Below, piece after piece: positions 36,553 through 45,323 of a stretch of DNA of 64,000 bases. Position 1 is the stretch's first letter. Each line of letters starts with the position of its first letter. The notes beneath the pieces are model-generated. The model was not told the DNA's origin, searched no databases, and was given only the letters and a program-made list of their open reading frames with translations. Made by a program: the position numbers and the translations under genes. This stretch comes from RUG12461 sp045661345 (GTDB taxonomy: Bacteria > Bacillota > Clostridia > Lachnospirales > Lachnospiraceae), in contig JAZRFM010000015.1 of NCBI GenBank assembly GCA_045661345.1, forward strand, positions 1 to 64,000, written 5' to 3'.

Positions 36553-36840
36553 TTGATTTTCCCTTATTCTCTATTCTTTCTCACTGTTCATGAACGTTTC
36601 CATAACTGCATGACTTCTTTTTTCCGATATCTTTCCGAAGCAGACCGTTAAACACCAAACATTCCTTGCACATATTCTTTTCCTCCATTCTTGCTATGAT
36701 TTTGGGCTTTCTGCCCTTGCTTCGATCCGATCATAACGCTGGGGTTGTGGGTTACAAGATGTGATGTTGCACGGAATTATTATGCTTTAAAACCTTGATT
36801 TTATGGGTTTTGTAGAATTGTATCGAAATGCTTCAGGATG

Positions 36841-36889
36841 TGTTATAATCTTTCCGTTGCCACTCCCTATACTGGCAGGAAAGGGGGTG
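36841..36889 (+). promoter_or_regulatory. toxin promoter and RBS-sequestering hairpin
   Basis: An extended -10 element TGTTATAAT lies at 36841-36849. Downstream, CACTCCC (36861-36867) can pair over seven bases with GGGGGTG (36883-36889), which contains the ribosome binding site, so the mRNA leader should hide its own translation start. Confidence 0.75.
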
Positions 36890-36894
36890 TATTT

Positions 36895-37005
36895 ATGCAG
36901 GACTTGCTGATTTCCTTTTTAATCTCTGTCGGGGCAAATATAGTCGCCTACTACATCTGCAAATGGCTGGGCAGAGATGACAGCGGCAACCAGCCTAAGG
37001 ATTAA
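36895..37005 (+). CDS. Fst-like small hydrophobic toxin (type I TA candidate)
   Basis: This 36-residue peptide has one membrane segment (residues ~4-22), then K-W-L-G-R and a charged polar tail (D-D-S-G-N-Q-P-K-D). That is the layout of Fst/Ldr-type membrane toxins, which depolarise the host membrane. A strong AAGGGGG lies just upstream of the ATG, inside a stem. A convergent small RNA gene with a shared terminator follows. I know such peptides from Firmicutes type I systems; the assignment rests on architecture and composition. Confidence 0.75.
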   Translation: MQDLLISFLISVGANIVAYYICKWLGRDDSGNQPKD

Positions 37006-37029
37006 GCCACCTTGCCAAAAATGGAATAG

Positions 37030-37059
37030 AAAACCCCGGTGTTGCACCACCGGGGTTTT
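37030..37059. terminator. shared bidirectional terminator of toxin mRNA and antitoxin RNA
   Basis: CCCCGGTG (37034-37041) pairs with CACCGGGG (37048-37055), extended by AAAA/TTTT to a 12-bp stem with a 6-base loop. T-runs serve both directions. Confidence 0.92.
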
Positions 37060-37099
37060 CGCATATCTATGCAAGATACGCTGACTTCCTTTTTTGCCT
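37030..37099 (-). ncRNA. antisense RNA antitoxin candidate
   Basis: A ~70-base transcript is predicted from a strong minus-strand promoter to the shared terminator. Bases 37069-37095 are a direct repeat (21 of 27 matching) of the toxin start region 36895-36921. The RNA can therefore base-pair with the toxin's translation start in addition to the terminator stem. This is the par/fst arrangement. Confidence 0.72.
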
Positions 37100-37105
37100 A
37101 ACCAC

Positions 37106-37133
37106 ATTGTAACATCATTCACGAAAATGTCAA
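37106..37133 (-). promoter_or_regulatory. antitoxin RNA promoter
   Basis: On the minus strand a perfect TTGACA (37128-37133) and TACAAT (37106-37111) are 16 bases apart, directly after the Sel1 gene stop at 37141. Confidence 0.8.
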
Positions 37134-37140
37134 ATGTTCG

Positions 37141-39018
37141 TCAGTTGTTTCCTGTCCGTTTAGCGTAATCTTCTTCAGACTCCCCGACTCGCCTTCCATT
37201 ATTTGCTTCATCTTCTTTTTCTGCTTTTTCTTTTTCTTTTTCCTCTTGAGCGCTCCTTGTTTGCTGAATTGATTGCAACCAACTCTCTGCGTTCTCTTCA
37301 CCAGCATCTACCGCCTTGGCTAACCACTTCTCTGCTTCTTCCTCATTACCAAGGTAATAATTGAGAATACCTAATGTAGTTAACGCAGATGTATTTCCCA
37401 TAGAAATTGCTTTCTCATACCAACTTCTTGCTTCACTTGCAATCGTCTCTCCTTCAGGAATGTATTCATATACCATTTTGGACGAAGTCAGAGTGTCGTT
37501 CGCATCGGTATTACTTTCTACCAACCCAAAGAAATAGTCTTCTCTTCCGAAAATTTCCGGATTGTATCGCAATGCATAATAGTACCCTGCCTGTTCAGCA
37601 TCATGAGATGAACCCATATTAGCGGCCTTTGTAAACCAAGCCATTGCATTTTCCCAATCTTCCACATCTGTATAGACCATGCCTTCTGGTACAGTAATGT
37701 CTTCACCCATAAACATAGGATCACTCTCAACCAGATTTTTCAATTCCGCTGCTTCTTCTACAGGATCTCTTCGAATTTTACCGTGTCCCCACATGCTTCC
37801 TATGTAATCGCATGATTGTGCTACTCCCTCATTTGCCGCCTTCTCATACCATTCGCGAGCTGTTTCGTAATTCTGATCTACGCCAAGCCCATAGTAGTAC
37901 ATCATTCCGAGATCATTATACGCAAGAGGATATCCTGCTTCCGCAGCTTTCTCAAACCACTCCAGACCTGCAGCCGGATCCTCTGCAATACCCATTTCAG
38001 CTCTGGCAGATGCCATAGATGGTCCATTCCCAATATAAATGCTTCCGATTTGTTCCATTGCATACGGATTCCCAGCTTCAGCATCCTTTTGAAGAATAGT
38101 CCAACCATCAGACGGACTTGCATCCGTAGTATATCCCTGTGTTAAAGCAAATGCATAATTCACTTCTGCATTTGAGTTTTCATTCCCTGCATCAACAAAG
38201 GCTTTCAGATCATCCACATACTTTTGTTGATATTCCTTTTGTTTTTCTTCATTCCCCATTTTTTTATAGATTTTTGCAATATTATCAGATTGTGGATTTC
38301 CCCATGTTTTTGCCAGCTCATCCGCTTTCTCATAATAGGAAATCGCTTTTTCATAGTCTGTCTCTATATCCTGAACCCCATTAAAATTCTCATATATATC
38401 TGCAAGCATCCTATAAGCAGATGCCACGATTCCCTTCTCATCTCCATCAACCGCTTTTTCATAATACGAAATCGCTTCTGCCCCATCCATCTTGGTGTCC
38501 AGACCATAACGGTACAGATCGCCATAGCCTTTGTTTGCTTCCACACAACCAGCATCAAGCGCCTTATCAAAGCATTCTTTTGCTTTATCAAAATCCATTT
38601 CTACGCCAAGTCCCTGTCGGTATATCTGGCCGAGTCCATAAGAAGCCAAGCCACTTCCCTGATCTGCACCCTTTTCATAATTTGCCTTGGCATCTTCATA
38701 CGCATAATTGCTTTCATCAATCTGCCCCAAATAATAATATGCATCCGGGGTATTGTGTTCTGCGGCTTCTGTAAGCGATTCCTTTGCTTTCTCATAGTCC
38801 TGCACACCATTTTCTGCATAGAACCATGCTTTGCCCTCGTCCAAAAACGCCTGTCCTTCTGAATCATCCTCCGTTTTCGCTTCTGTTTCTGCAACAGACT
38901 CTGTTGCTGCGGTCTGCTGTTCTTCCTGAACATTTGCCTGCGTTGCGGTACTGCCACCGCAGGCTGTTGTAAACAGCATTCCTGATACAAGTACTAATGC
39001 TACAATTCTCTTTTTCAT
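37141..39018 (-). CDS. Sel1-repeat (TPR-like) lipoprotein
   Basis: The 625-residue protein starts at ATG 39018 (M-K-K-R-I-V-A-L) after GAGGAGG. It has a lipoprotein signal with lipobox F-T-T-A-C, a Glu/Thr-rich spacer, then about ten Sel1 repeats (A-x-x-x-L-G-x-x-Y-x-x-G-x-G-V pattern), and a Lys/Glu-rich tail. Sel1 proteins are protein-interaction scaffolds; here it would be surface-anchored. Read-through from this gene would transcribe the antitoxin RNA and stop at the same terminator. A fragment of the gene recurs at 39486-39697. Confidence 0.9.
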   Translation of the reverse strand: MKKRIVALVLVSGMLFTTACGGSTATQANVQEEQQTAATESVAETEAKTEDDSEGQAFLDEGKAWFYAENGVQDYEKAKESLTEAAEHNTPDAYYYLGQIDESNYAYEDAKANYEKGADQGSGLASYGLGQIYRQGLGVEMDFDKAKECFDKALDAGCVEANKGYGDLYRYGLDTKMDGAEAISYYEKAVDGDEKGIVASAYRMLADIYENFNGVQDIETDYEKAISYYEKADELAKTWGNPQSDNIAKIYKKMGNEEKQKEYQQKYVDDLKAFVDAGNENSNAEVNYAFALTQGYTTDASPSDGWTILQKDAEAGNPYAMEQIGSIYIGNGPSMASARAEMGIAEDPAAGLEWFEKAAEAGYPLAYNDLGMMYYYGLGVDQNYETAREWYEKAANEGVAQSCDYIGSMWGHGKIRRDPVEEAAELKNLVESDPMFMGEDITVPEGMVYTDVEDWENAMAWFTKAANMGSSHDAEQAGYYYALRYNPEIFGREDYFFGLVESNTDANDTLTSSKMVYEYIPEGETIASEARSWYEKAISMGNTSALTTLGILNYYLGNEEEAEKWLAKAVDAGEENAESWLQSIQQTRSAQEEKEKEKAEKEDEANNGRRVGESEEDYAKRTGNN

Positions 39019-39096
39019 TTCTGTCAATCCTCCTCTTTCTATAAATATATATTTACACATATTCTTTATACTCGCTTGACGGAAGGTCTTTGAGTA

Positions 39097-39483
39097 TCAA
39101 TGCCATCCGGGTTTCATTTTCTTTACTGTAACATGATTCTCACAACCATAAGTAGAATAAGAGTACTCATAAAGGTATTTGTAGTCTTCCTGATAATCAT
39201 AAAACTCAATAAATTCGCTCAAATAATTAGTTGGTTCATCTACATAGGTACTTATGTTTAGCCTGCCTTCTGGAACATCAATCCATATATCGTCATATCC
39301 CGCTTTCTGAAAAGATGCAGCTAACTCATCATATCCCAAGCGTTTTAGGATATTGATAGATCCTTCCGCATCAAGAAGAGGGTATTCCTCTCCAGAAAAC
39401 TCCGTTAACAGGCCAGCTGAAGGTACTTTTTTATTATTATCGGTCGACGCACGATAAAATTCTGCAATACTTATTGTATCCAT
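39097..39483 (-). CDS. hypothetical 128-residue protein, possibly a gene remnant
   Basis: The frame begins M-D-T-I-S-I-A-E-F at 39483, with no convincing ribosome binding site, right at the junction with the duplicated Sel1 segment. No signal or family is recognisable. It may be the 3' part of an older gene cut by the duplication. Confidence 0.45.
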   Translation of the reverse strand: MDTISIAEFYRASTDNNKKVPSAGLLTEFSGEEYPLLDAEGSINILKRLGYDELAASFQKAGYDDIWIDVPEGRLNISTYVDEPTNYLSEFIEFYDYQEDYKYLYEYSYSTYGCENHVTVKKMKPGWH

Positions 39484-39485
39484 CG

Positions 39486-39697
39486 ATCTCGATTTTCTAC
39501 CAAACCAAAGAAATAGTCTTCGTATCCGAACATCCCCGAGTTGTTTTGCAATGCAAAATAGTCTCCTGCCTGCTGAGCACAAATACCATACCCCATATTA
39601 GCGGCCTTTGTAAACCAAGCCATTGCATTTTCCCAATCTTCCACATCTGTATAGACCATGCCCTCTGGTACAATAATGGACATATCCATAGACATTG
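39486..39697 (-). pseudogene. duplicated fragment of the Sel1-repeat gene
   Basis: This ~210-bp stretch matches about 37507-37720 inside the Sel1 lipoprotein gene. It includes a run of about 70 nearly identical bases encoding V-Y-T-D-V-E-D-W-E-N-A-M-A-W-F-T-K-A-A-N-M-G and the later D-Y-F-F-G-L-V-E. It has neither the start nor the end of the gene and is wedged between the stop of the polytopic protein and a short orphan frame, which indicates recombination. Confidence 0.85.
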
Positions 39698-39699
39698 GA

Positions 39700-41490
39700 C
39701 TACTGAAGGTACGCCGGTTTGGTTTTTTCCACAAACCCGGCTGCATTTTCAAATACTTTTTCCAAAGAATCAAAATAGAATTGATGCGCCCTGTAGACGC
39801 CGTCTCCTGTATATACGCAGACATAGTCCGTATATTCGTTGATCTGATATACGAAAAGGGGCACCTCGGCCAAACATCCTTCAAAAAAGCGGAATTTTTT
39901 CAGGTCCTGACCTGTCAAGGCTTCATATAACCAGTACTCATGATCGCTGGCATCCAGCGCCACCGGCTTCTTCGTAATCCCCGACTCTATCAGCTCCCGT
40001 CTGACAAACCGTACAAGATCCATCCGTTCTTCCGGATACGGTTTCTGCTCAAGCAAAAACCCTTGCTGTACCGGTAAAAATCTGTATTCCGTATTGTCCA
40101 CCAGAAAAGGGGCTCGATCTGCAATTCGTTCTGTAAAGCGCACAACGTATAAGAATAAGGCAGCTGCAGTACAGCACACCCCATAGATTACAAGTTTCTT
40201 CCATTCCTCCTTGAGCATTGGTATGGATCTGCCCGCCAGCAGCAAAAGCAGCATCCAGATCAGATAATGGTTCTTATAAAAATAATAACCTGAAACCCTT
40301 GACCACAGGTAACCCGCCAGAAACATTACCAGAGTCACACCTATTTCCGCCGAAGTAATCCACAAAAGCAGGCTTTGCTTCTCCTTTTTTACCAAAGCAT
40401 AATATCCCAGAATCGAAAATGGCAGGATCGGAATAAAATTGCCATACAGATTGCGATAAATCAACCCTTCCTGCGCAATCCCCTCACTGATCGTCAGCCC
40501 TTCCTGCATGAATATCCCCCTATAGGTATACAAAAGTCCAAGGAGCAGAGGCAGCAGAAAAAGAAAAACAGCTGTCAGTATCCCATGCAATATTACATTT
40601 TCATGCACTCTTTTCCGCCGATATCCGGCAATCAAAAAGAGCCCGACAGCAACAAACACGGCAGGTGCAAACAACGCATAGCATTGGATCAATCCATGCA
40701 TCAGGAGCATCAGAAGTACAAATCCATACCAACGCGGCAGCTCTTCCCTGTTATAGGCATCTCCTACAAGGATCAGAACCGCAATTAGGTCAATCCCCAT
40801 CTGCAGGTAACAAAAACCGTACAGCGCTGCATTCAACGGATAGCCAAATAAATACAGCACCGTCAGAATGATTGCAAAGATCCCTGTAGGAACGCTGTTG
40901 CAATATCTCCTGACGCATCCGTAGAATATCAGTCCTGACAGTACCAGCCGGATCAGTTCAAGGGCTACATATACATGGTACAATTCATCAAAGTGGATCC
41001 AGGGCAGGACAGTTTCAAACGCAATGCCGTTAAAAATCTGCGCAAAGAACATTCTTTCCACGCCATGCTCTATCAGATACCGGGTTCCTGCCCGATAGTG
41101 AGCGGCCGGATCCGGCATATAATAATTCCATAGCAGCGCTTTCCCACCATAATGTGTTTCCATAAGAATTATGGCAAGTGTAATCAGGACAGTCAGTAAG
41201 ATAAGATCATATACTGAGATCCGGTATTTCTGTCTTCCCCTCTTCCTGATCAGGAGGAAAAGAGCTGTGCCGCAGACCAGATTTATCAACGTAAAAACCC
41301 CAAGCGTTAAAGGTATCCGGAAAAGGAACAGGATGGCAGCACAGAATGCATATGCTGCCACTACAAGATAGACAGACGCGCCGACCCAGACAATCGCCTG
41401 TTCCCTATTCTCGTTTCGCTTTACCCAAAACACCCCCATACAGAAGAAGAGAAAGCTTAGTATAAACAAGACGGATACACATTCTTTCAT
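39700..41490 (-). CDS. polytopic membrane protein, glycosyltransferase-C-like
   Basis: The 596-residue protein has about 12-13 membrane segments and a C-terminal globular domain of ~130 residues. Start ATG 41490 follows AGGAGGG. The topology and a loop with M-P-D-P-A-A-H-Y-R-A-G resemble lipid-linked-sugar (GT-C) transferases or DUF-type polymer enzymes, but I see no decisive catalytic motif. Its last codons abut the duplicated Sel1 fragment, so the natural C-terminus may have been altered. Confidence 0.7.
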   Translation of the reverse strand: MKECVSVLFILSFLFFCMGVFWVKRNENREQAIVWVGASVYLVVAAYAFCAAILFLFRIPLTLGVFTLINLVCGTALFLLIRKRGRQKYRISVYDLILLTVLITLAIILMETHYGGKALLWNYYMPDPAAHYRAGTRYLIEHGVERMFFAQIFNGIAFETVLPWIHFDELYHVYVALELIRLVLSGLIFYGCVRRYCNSVPTGIFAIILTVLYLFGYPLNAALYGFCYLQMGIDLIAVLILVGDAYNREELPRWYGFVLLMLLMHGLIQCYALFAPAVFVAVGLFLIAGYRRKRVHENVILHGILTAVFLFLLPLLLGLLYTYRGIFMQEGLTISEGIAQEGLIYRNLYGNFIPILPFSILGYYALVKKEKQSLLLWITSAEIGVTLVMFLAGYLWSRVSGYYFYKNHYLIWMLLLLLAGRSIPMLKEEWKKLVIYGVCCTAAALFLYVVRFTERIADRAPFLVDNTEYRFLPVQQGFLLEQKPYPEERMDLVRFVRRELIESGITKKPVALDASDHEYWLYEALTGQDLKKFRFFEGCLAEVPLFVYQINEYTDYVCVYTGDGVYRAHQFYFDSLEKVFENAAGFVEKTKPAYLQ

Positions 41491-41675
41491 ATCCTGTCCC
41501 TCCTGATCATCGAGCAATTCATCGCATAAATAACGGGATCGTCATGTTCTGACCATGACGACCCCATTCACAATTATTAGTGACTATGAACGAATCTCGT
41601 CCATTCCTTTTACGCAGATTGCGGGCAGTTAAAAGCTGCATTTTGTTCGCAATCGTGTACACACATTGCATATCA

Positions 41676-43277
41676 TTATGGATTTGATGCCGGATAAGGG
41701 GATCCGCTTCCGCCGGAGATACTCACCACATCACCATTAAACCGGACCGTCAAGGTGACTCCATCTGCTGTGCCCGTAAATGACTGCCATTGTCCATTGT
41801 CATTCATGGCAAGTGTTCCACCGCCCACATGAAGTCCAAAGTAACATACCCATTGTCCATCTACAGGGCCGCAGGGAATCACCATCACCGGCTGACTTGA
41901 CCATCCACCTGCTGCTGTCCACGTTGCGCTTCCCGCCGTCAACGTCGTCCCGTTCCAGCTCATGCTGATATTCGTCACCGGAGGAACAGGTGCCGGCATA
42001 GGCGATGGGGATGGGGACGGCGTTGGTGCGGGAGTAGATCCTGAGTCAGAACCTGACTGAGAATCTGAAGAATCGCCGGAAGCAGGTGTTGACCCGCTTG
42101 CGGAGGCGGGTGCCGGAGCCGTCGGCTCATTTGTTATCCCATGCTCCTTAAGCCACGCCTGTTCCGCGGCAGCCTGCTGAGCAGCCGTCATCTCTCTTGT
42201 CTGCTGTTCCTGTAAAATGATCTGCCATATCTGCTGCACCTGCTCGTTAAAGGCTGCCTGTGCAGCAGCTTCCTGCGCCGCTGTTCTGGAGGGCGTTGTT
42301 GTCCTGCCGGTACCGGTGGGGGCTTCCGCTGTCACTGTTGCGTCAGTTTCGGCTGCGTCAGTCTCATCTCCTTCCGATGCTGACGCATACAGTTTCGTAT
42401 CATCCCAAGACAACACTTCCACATCCCCGCTGGCCAGACGCTCACTCCAGTCCACCAGTTCCTCATTATTCCAGTTGGTGGAAGCGCACACTCTCTGACT
42501 CAATGCCTGATCATTTATGATCCGATCAATGACAGCCTGCGGCAATTCCTCATATGAAAACTGTCTCCATGCATCAGGACCGATCTGATGGTTGTCAGAA
42601 TCGAATGTTATTTTAAGCGTAACCTTTTGTCCCGGTTCAATGGTTCTTGTGCTTGTCCATGTACCTATGCGTAAGGCGACAGAACCATCCAGTAACCACA
42701 CCTCCGCCGGCTTCTCCTCTCCCGCCTCGGCTTTTACGAGGCCTGCCGTACCGCGAATATCTAGGCTCATTTCTCCGCTGTTTATTTGAAAGGTTTCATT
42801 GTAAGCCAGTTTTTCCTTCACATCAAAAAACAGCTCGCCCTTGTTCAACGCAACCGTCAGGGCATCTCCTTCCTTTTCAATTACGATCTCGCTGTTCTTG
42901 TCCAGATCAATGATCTTCGTTTGATCCAAAGCGATCTCCACCACACCGTCCTCTCCTGTTGAAAGAACCGCTCCGCTTGTAAGTGACAGATCTCTCTCAA
43001 AAGGCAATTCTGTCCCGTCTCCGTCTTTTAAGGTGACCGTTCCGTCACTCGACAGAATCTGTGCCACAGTATAAGAGCCCTCCTCAGTAGACAATTCCTT
43101 TTTTTCCGTGTCTACCGACAGCTCCTGCTGCTCTGTAGCACTTGTCTCAGTGGCTATCGTCTCATTCTCGGCTGTTTTCAGTTGACTGTCGGTTCCACAT
43201 GCCGTCAACAGAAGCGAAGCCGCCAAAAGGATGCCTGCTCCCTTACTCCATTTTTTTGTAATCCATCTTTTTTTCAT
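41676..43277 (-). CDS. FecR-domain lipoprotein
   Basis: The 533-residue protein has a lipobox (L-L-L-T-A-C-G) and a FecR-like beta domain (about 65-230, with L-T-S-G-A-V-L-S-T-G-E-D-G and M-S-L-D-I-R-G-T-A-G-L). An Ala/Gln/Thr-rich stretch and a Ser/Pro-rich linker (about 385-435) follow, then a C-terminal beta domain with W-N-G-T-T-L-T-A-G. FecR domains sense or scaffold at the envelope. The gene is divergent from an XRE regulator across twin operators, so it is likely repressed by it. Confidence 0.85.
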   Translation of the reverse strand: MKKRWITKKWSKGAGILLAASLLLTACGTDSQLKTAENETIATETSATEQQELSVDTEKKELSTEEGSYTVAQILSSDGTVTLKDGDGTELPFERDLSLTSGAVLSTGEDGVVEIALDQTKIIDLDKNSEIVIEKEGDALTVALNKGELFFDVKEKLAYNETFQINSGEMSLDIRGTAGLVKAEAGEEKPAEVWLLDGSVALRIGTWTSTRTIEPGQKVTLKITFDSDNHQIGPDAWRQFSYEELPQAVIDRIINDQALSQRVCASTNWNNEELVDWSERLASGDVEVLSWDDTKLYASASEGDETDAAETDATVTAEAPTGTGRTTTPSRTAAQEAAAQAAFNEQVQQIWQIILQEQQTREMTAAQQAAAEQAWLKEHGITNEPTAPAPASASGSTPASGDSSDSQSGSDSGSTPAPTPSPSPSPMPAPVPPVTNISMSWNGTTLTAGSATWTAAGGWSSQPVMVIPCGPVDGQWVCYFGLHVGGGTLAMNDNGQWQSFTGTADGVTLTVRFNGDVVSISGGSGSPYPASNP

Positions 43278-43293
43278 ATTTTTTCCTTTCTTT

Positions 43294-43359
43294 TGTCCTG
43301 TTATAAGACAGAATCGAGATGAAAATACTATATCATTATTTTTGTCTCATAACAAGACA
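43294..43359. promoter_or_regulatory. twin 17-bp operators between fecR-like and XRE genes
   Basis: TGTCCTGTTATAAGACA (43294-43310) and TGTCTCATAACAAGACA (43343-43359) are each imperfect palindromes of the form TGTCY-N7-AGACA. They are also reverse complements of each other apart from two bases. The divergent promoter lies between and under them. Confidence 0.82.
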
Positions 43360-43368
43360 GTATTAATC

Positions 43369-43605
43369 ATGCCAAGAATAATTGATAGCAGTTACAAAAA
43401 CTTAATCGGGGATAAGGTTCGCGAGTTTCGAAAGAAGCGAAAAATGAGTCAGCAGGATGTGGCGAATATGTTGGAAGTGTATGCTGTTTACATTTGCAGG
43501 GGATCTATTTCCAGAATCGAAGACAAGTCTAGAACCGTGACAGATATAGAATTAATGGGATTGTCCAAGATTTTTCACGTTTCCATCAATGATTTTTTTA
43601 CATAA
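43369..43605 (+). CDS. small XRE regulator divergent from FecR lipoprotein
   Basis: This 78-residue protein is a single Cro/C1 helix-turn-helix (R-K-K-R-K-M-S-Q-Q-D-V-A-N-M-L). A modified turn-recognition segment has an inserted V-Y-I-C-R-G before S-I-S-R-I-E-D. It starts ten bases after the second operator and should repress its own gene and the FecR gene. Confidence 0.85.
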   Translation: MPRIIDSSYKNLIGDKVREFRKKRKMSQQDVANMLEVYAVYICRGSISRIEDKSRTVTDIELMGLSKIFHVSINDFFT

Positions 43606-43653
43606 ACAATCTGTGTGTGGATTGAATTAGATAATGTATCTCTAAAAAAGAAC

Positions 43654-44208
43654 CTATATGCTTTTCACCAGATTATAAAATGTCCCCCGGCTTACCCCGA
43701 GTATCTCCGAAGCCCTTGCCGCTGTGATCTCCTTGTTATTCCATTTTTCATAAATTGTTTCAAAATTCTCATATTCTTTTTTCGGTCTACCACGATACTT
43801 GCCTTCCCTTTTCGCAATTGCTATCCCTTCCCGCTGACGCTCCAGCAGATTTGTCCTCTCAAACTCAGCGATTGCTCCAATCATGGTCAACATTAGTTTT
43901 CCTGTGGCTGTACCGGTATCCACATTTTCCTTTATGCTGACAAGCTGAACCCTCTTTGATTGCAGAAAATCGGTGACTTGCAGGAGATCTTTCACACTTC
44001 TGCTTAAACGGGAGAAGTCATGGACATAAACTATATCCCCGTCGCGCGTATAATCCAGCATCCTTTGCAATTCTACCCTATTTGTGTCCTTACCAGAGAC
44101 TTTTTCCTCAAACCACCTGTCAATCTGGTATTTCTCCAGTGCTTCTCTCTGTCTCTCTGGATTCTGGTCTGCTGTGCTGACCCTGACATATGCTATATTT
44201 GATCCCAT
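43654..44208 (-). CDS. serine recombinase (resolvase/invertase type)
   Basis: The 184-residue protein has the resolvase catalytic domain with Y-V-R-V-S-T-A-D-Q (nucleophile Ser11), F-S-R-L-S-R-S and A-E-F-E-R. A C-terminal helix-turn-helix (A-A-R-A-S-E-I-L-G-V-S-R-G-T-F-Y) follows. It is full length for this small class. It is the only recombinase in the island and may have moved or inverted parts of it. Confidence 0.93.
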   Translation of the reverse strand: MGSNIAYVRVSTADQNPERQREALEKYQIDRWFEEKVSGKDTNRVELQRMLDYTRDGDIVYVHDFSRLSRSVKDLLQVTDFLQSKRVQLVSIKENVDTGTATGKLMLTMIGAIAEFERTNLLERQREGIAIAKREGKYRGRPKKEYENFETIYEKWNNKEITAARASEILGVSRGTFYNLVKSI

Positions 44209-44654
44209 CTCTGTTATCCTCCTTTTCGCTGTTTACAATGTCGATTTTGGCTATACCCATTTTGAACATCCAATTTCTCTTGTAAACTGTCAAATTTAAG
44301 TCCTTTTTTCCATATAATGAACACTCTTCCAAATATACCACCCAAATTAAACACTTGAAACACCACTGCTCCCCAAAAAACGCAATCTCCTATCCATTTT
44401 TTATCAGAAGCTCATTTTTATCCGGTTTCTCACCACCATTTTTTCAGACCGTTCTGTTTTTCTAATTTTGCTGTGATTTTTTCGTCTCTGTAATACTTGA
44501 AAAAATGCCAATGTAAACCCTTCTGGATTTTTCCCAAGAAAAATAAACCTATGTACCAGTGCGACAGGTACACCTTGAAATTTACCCTCTGCACACTCAA
44601 CCAAGATCCCATCTTATAAAAAATTGGTAATTTGGTAACTGTGACTGCCTCAGA
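44209..44654. other. 446-base gap between recombinase and SprT genes
   Basis: I see no gene I can support. Two overlapping minus-strand frames (about 44404-44612) lack a ribosome binding site and resemble nothing. The word GGTAATTTGGTAA occurs at about 44627, and again at about 45599 on the other side of the SprT gene. Confidence 0.6.
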
Positions 44655-45323
44655 TCACTTCATTATTTTTATATACTGCTCCAGACAGTCCATGCATATT
44701 ACATTAATATCCTTGGTCGCTCTGAAGCTGTTTTTGCAACTGGGACACTGATATTTCCGTGTGCTTGATTTCTTTCTCATGGTCCCCTGTGTGCCGTCCA
44801 ACCCTCCAGTCTGTCCATTGGGATCGCCACCATTTCCTCCACTTGTAAACATCTGTAATTCGCTTTCCCTATTTATATCCATAGGTTTTTCAATATGATT
44901 CTCCTGCAAAATCTTTATGAAATCAGGAGAAGGGGCTGTGATTGAATAACCTATTCCGTCTGCCCGTGAGATCAATAAACCTCTTTTCTCTGCCTCATCT
45001 CTAAAGAGTTTATTGTGATATCTGTGATTCTGGCTCGTGTCCTTGATCCCATTCAACAGACAATAATAATGTACCATCTCATGACACAAGGTAGCCATAA
45101 TATTCTCAATTGGTCTATCAAGATGTTCCGCGCTGATATTGATTTCATGAAAATGATCCTGTTCTGCTCTCCACATTTTCCCAGTTGTAAAATGTCCATT
45201 CGTGCGGGGACTGGACATGATCGTGATGACAGGCATAATCAAACTGTTTTCAAAAAAAACAGCATTAAGCACCGTAAATCCGTACTCCAGAACCTGTTGC
45301 ATACTAGTCAGCACCTTTTTCAT
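44655..45323 (-). CDS. SprT-like zinc metalloprotease
   Basis: The 222-residue protein has the SprT/Spartan-like H-E-M-V-H at 81-85, a downstream H-R-Y-H-N as third ligand, and a C-terminal zinc ribbon (C-P-S-C...C-M-D-C). SprT domains cleave DNA-protein crosslinks or DNA-bound proteins in known members. On a mobile island it could aid the element or counter host proteins, which is inference. Confidence 0.88.
   Translation of the reverse strand: MKKVLTSMQQVLEYGFTVLNAVFFENSLIMPVITIMSSPRTNGHFTTGKMWRAEQDHFHEINISAEHLDRPIENIMATLCHEMVHYYCLLNGIKDTSQNHRYHNKLFRDEAEKRGLLISRADGIGYSITAPSPDFIKILQENHIEKPMDINRESELQMFTSGGNGGDPNGQTGGLDGTQGTMRKKSSTRKYQCPSCKNSFRATKDINVICMDCLEQYIKIMK

Noticed and set aside
43654..44208. 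The serine recombinase as the integrase that inserted the tRNA-Pro island
   Set aside because: It is a small resolvase/invertase type without the large C-terminal domain of serine integrases, and tRNA targeting is typical of tyrosine integrases. A role in internal rearrangement is more likely.
44404..44612. Two overlapping short minus-strand frames between recombinase and SprT genes
   Set aside because: Neither has a ribosome binding site or a recognisable motif, and they compete for the same bases.
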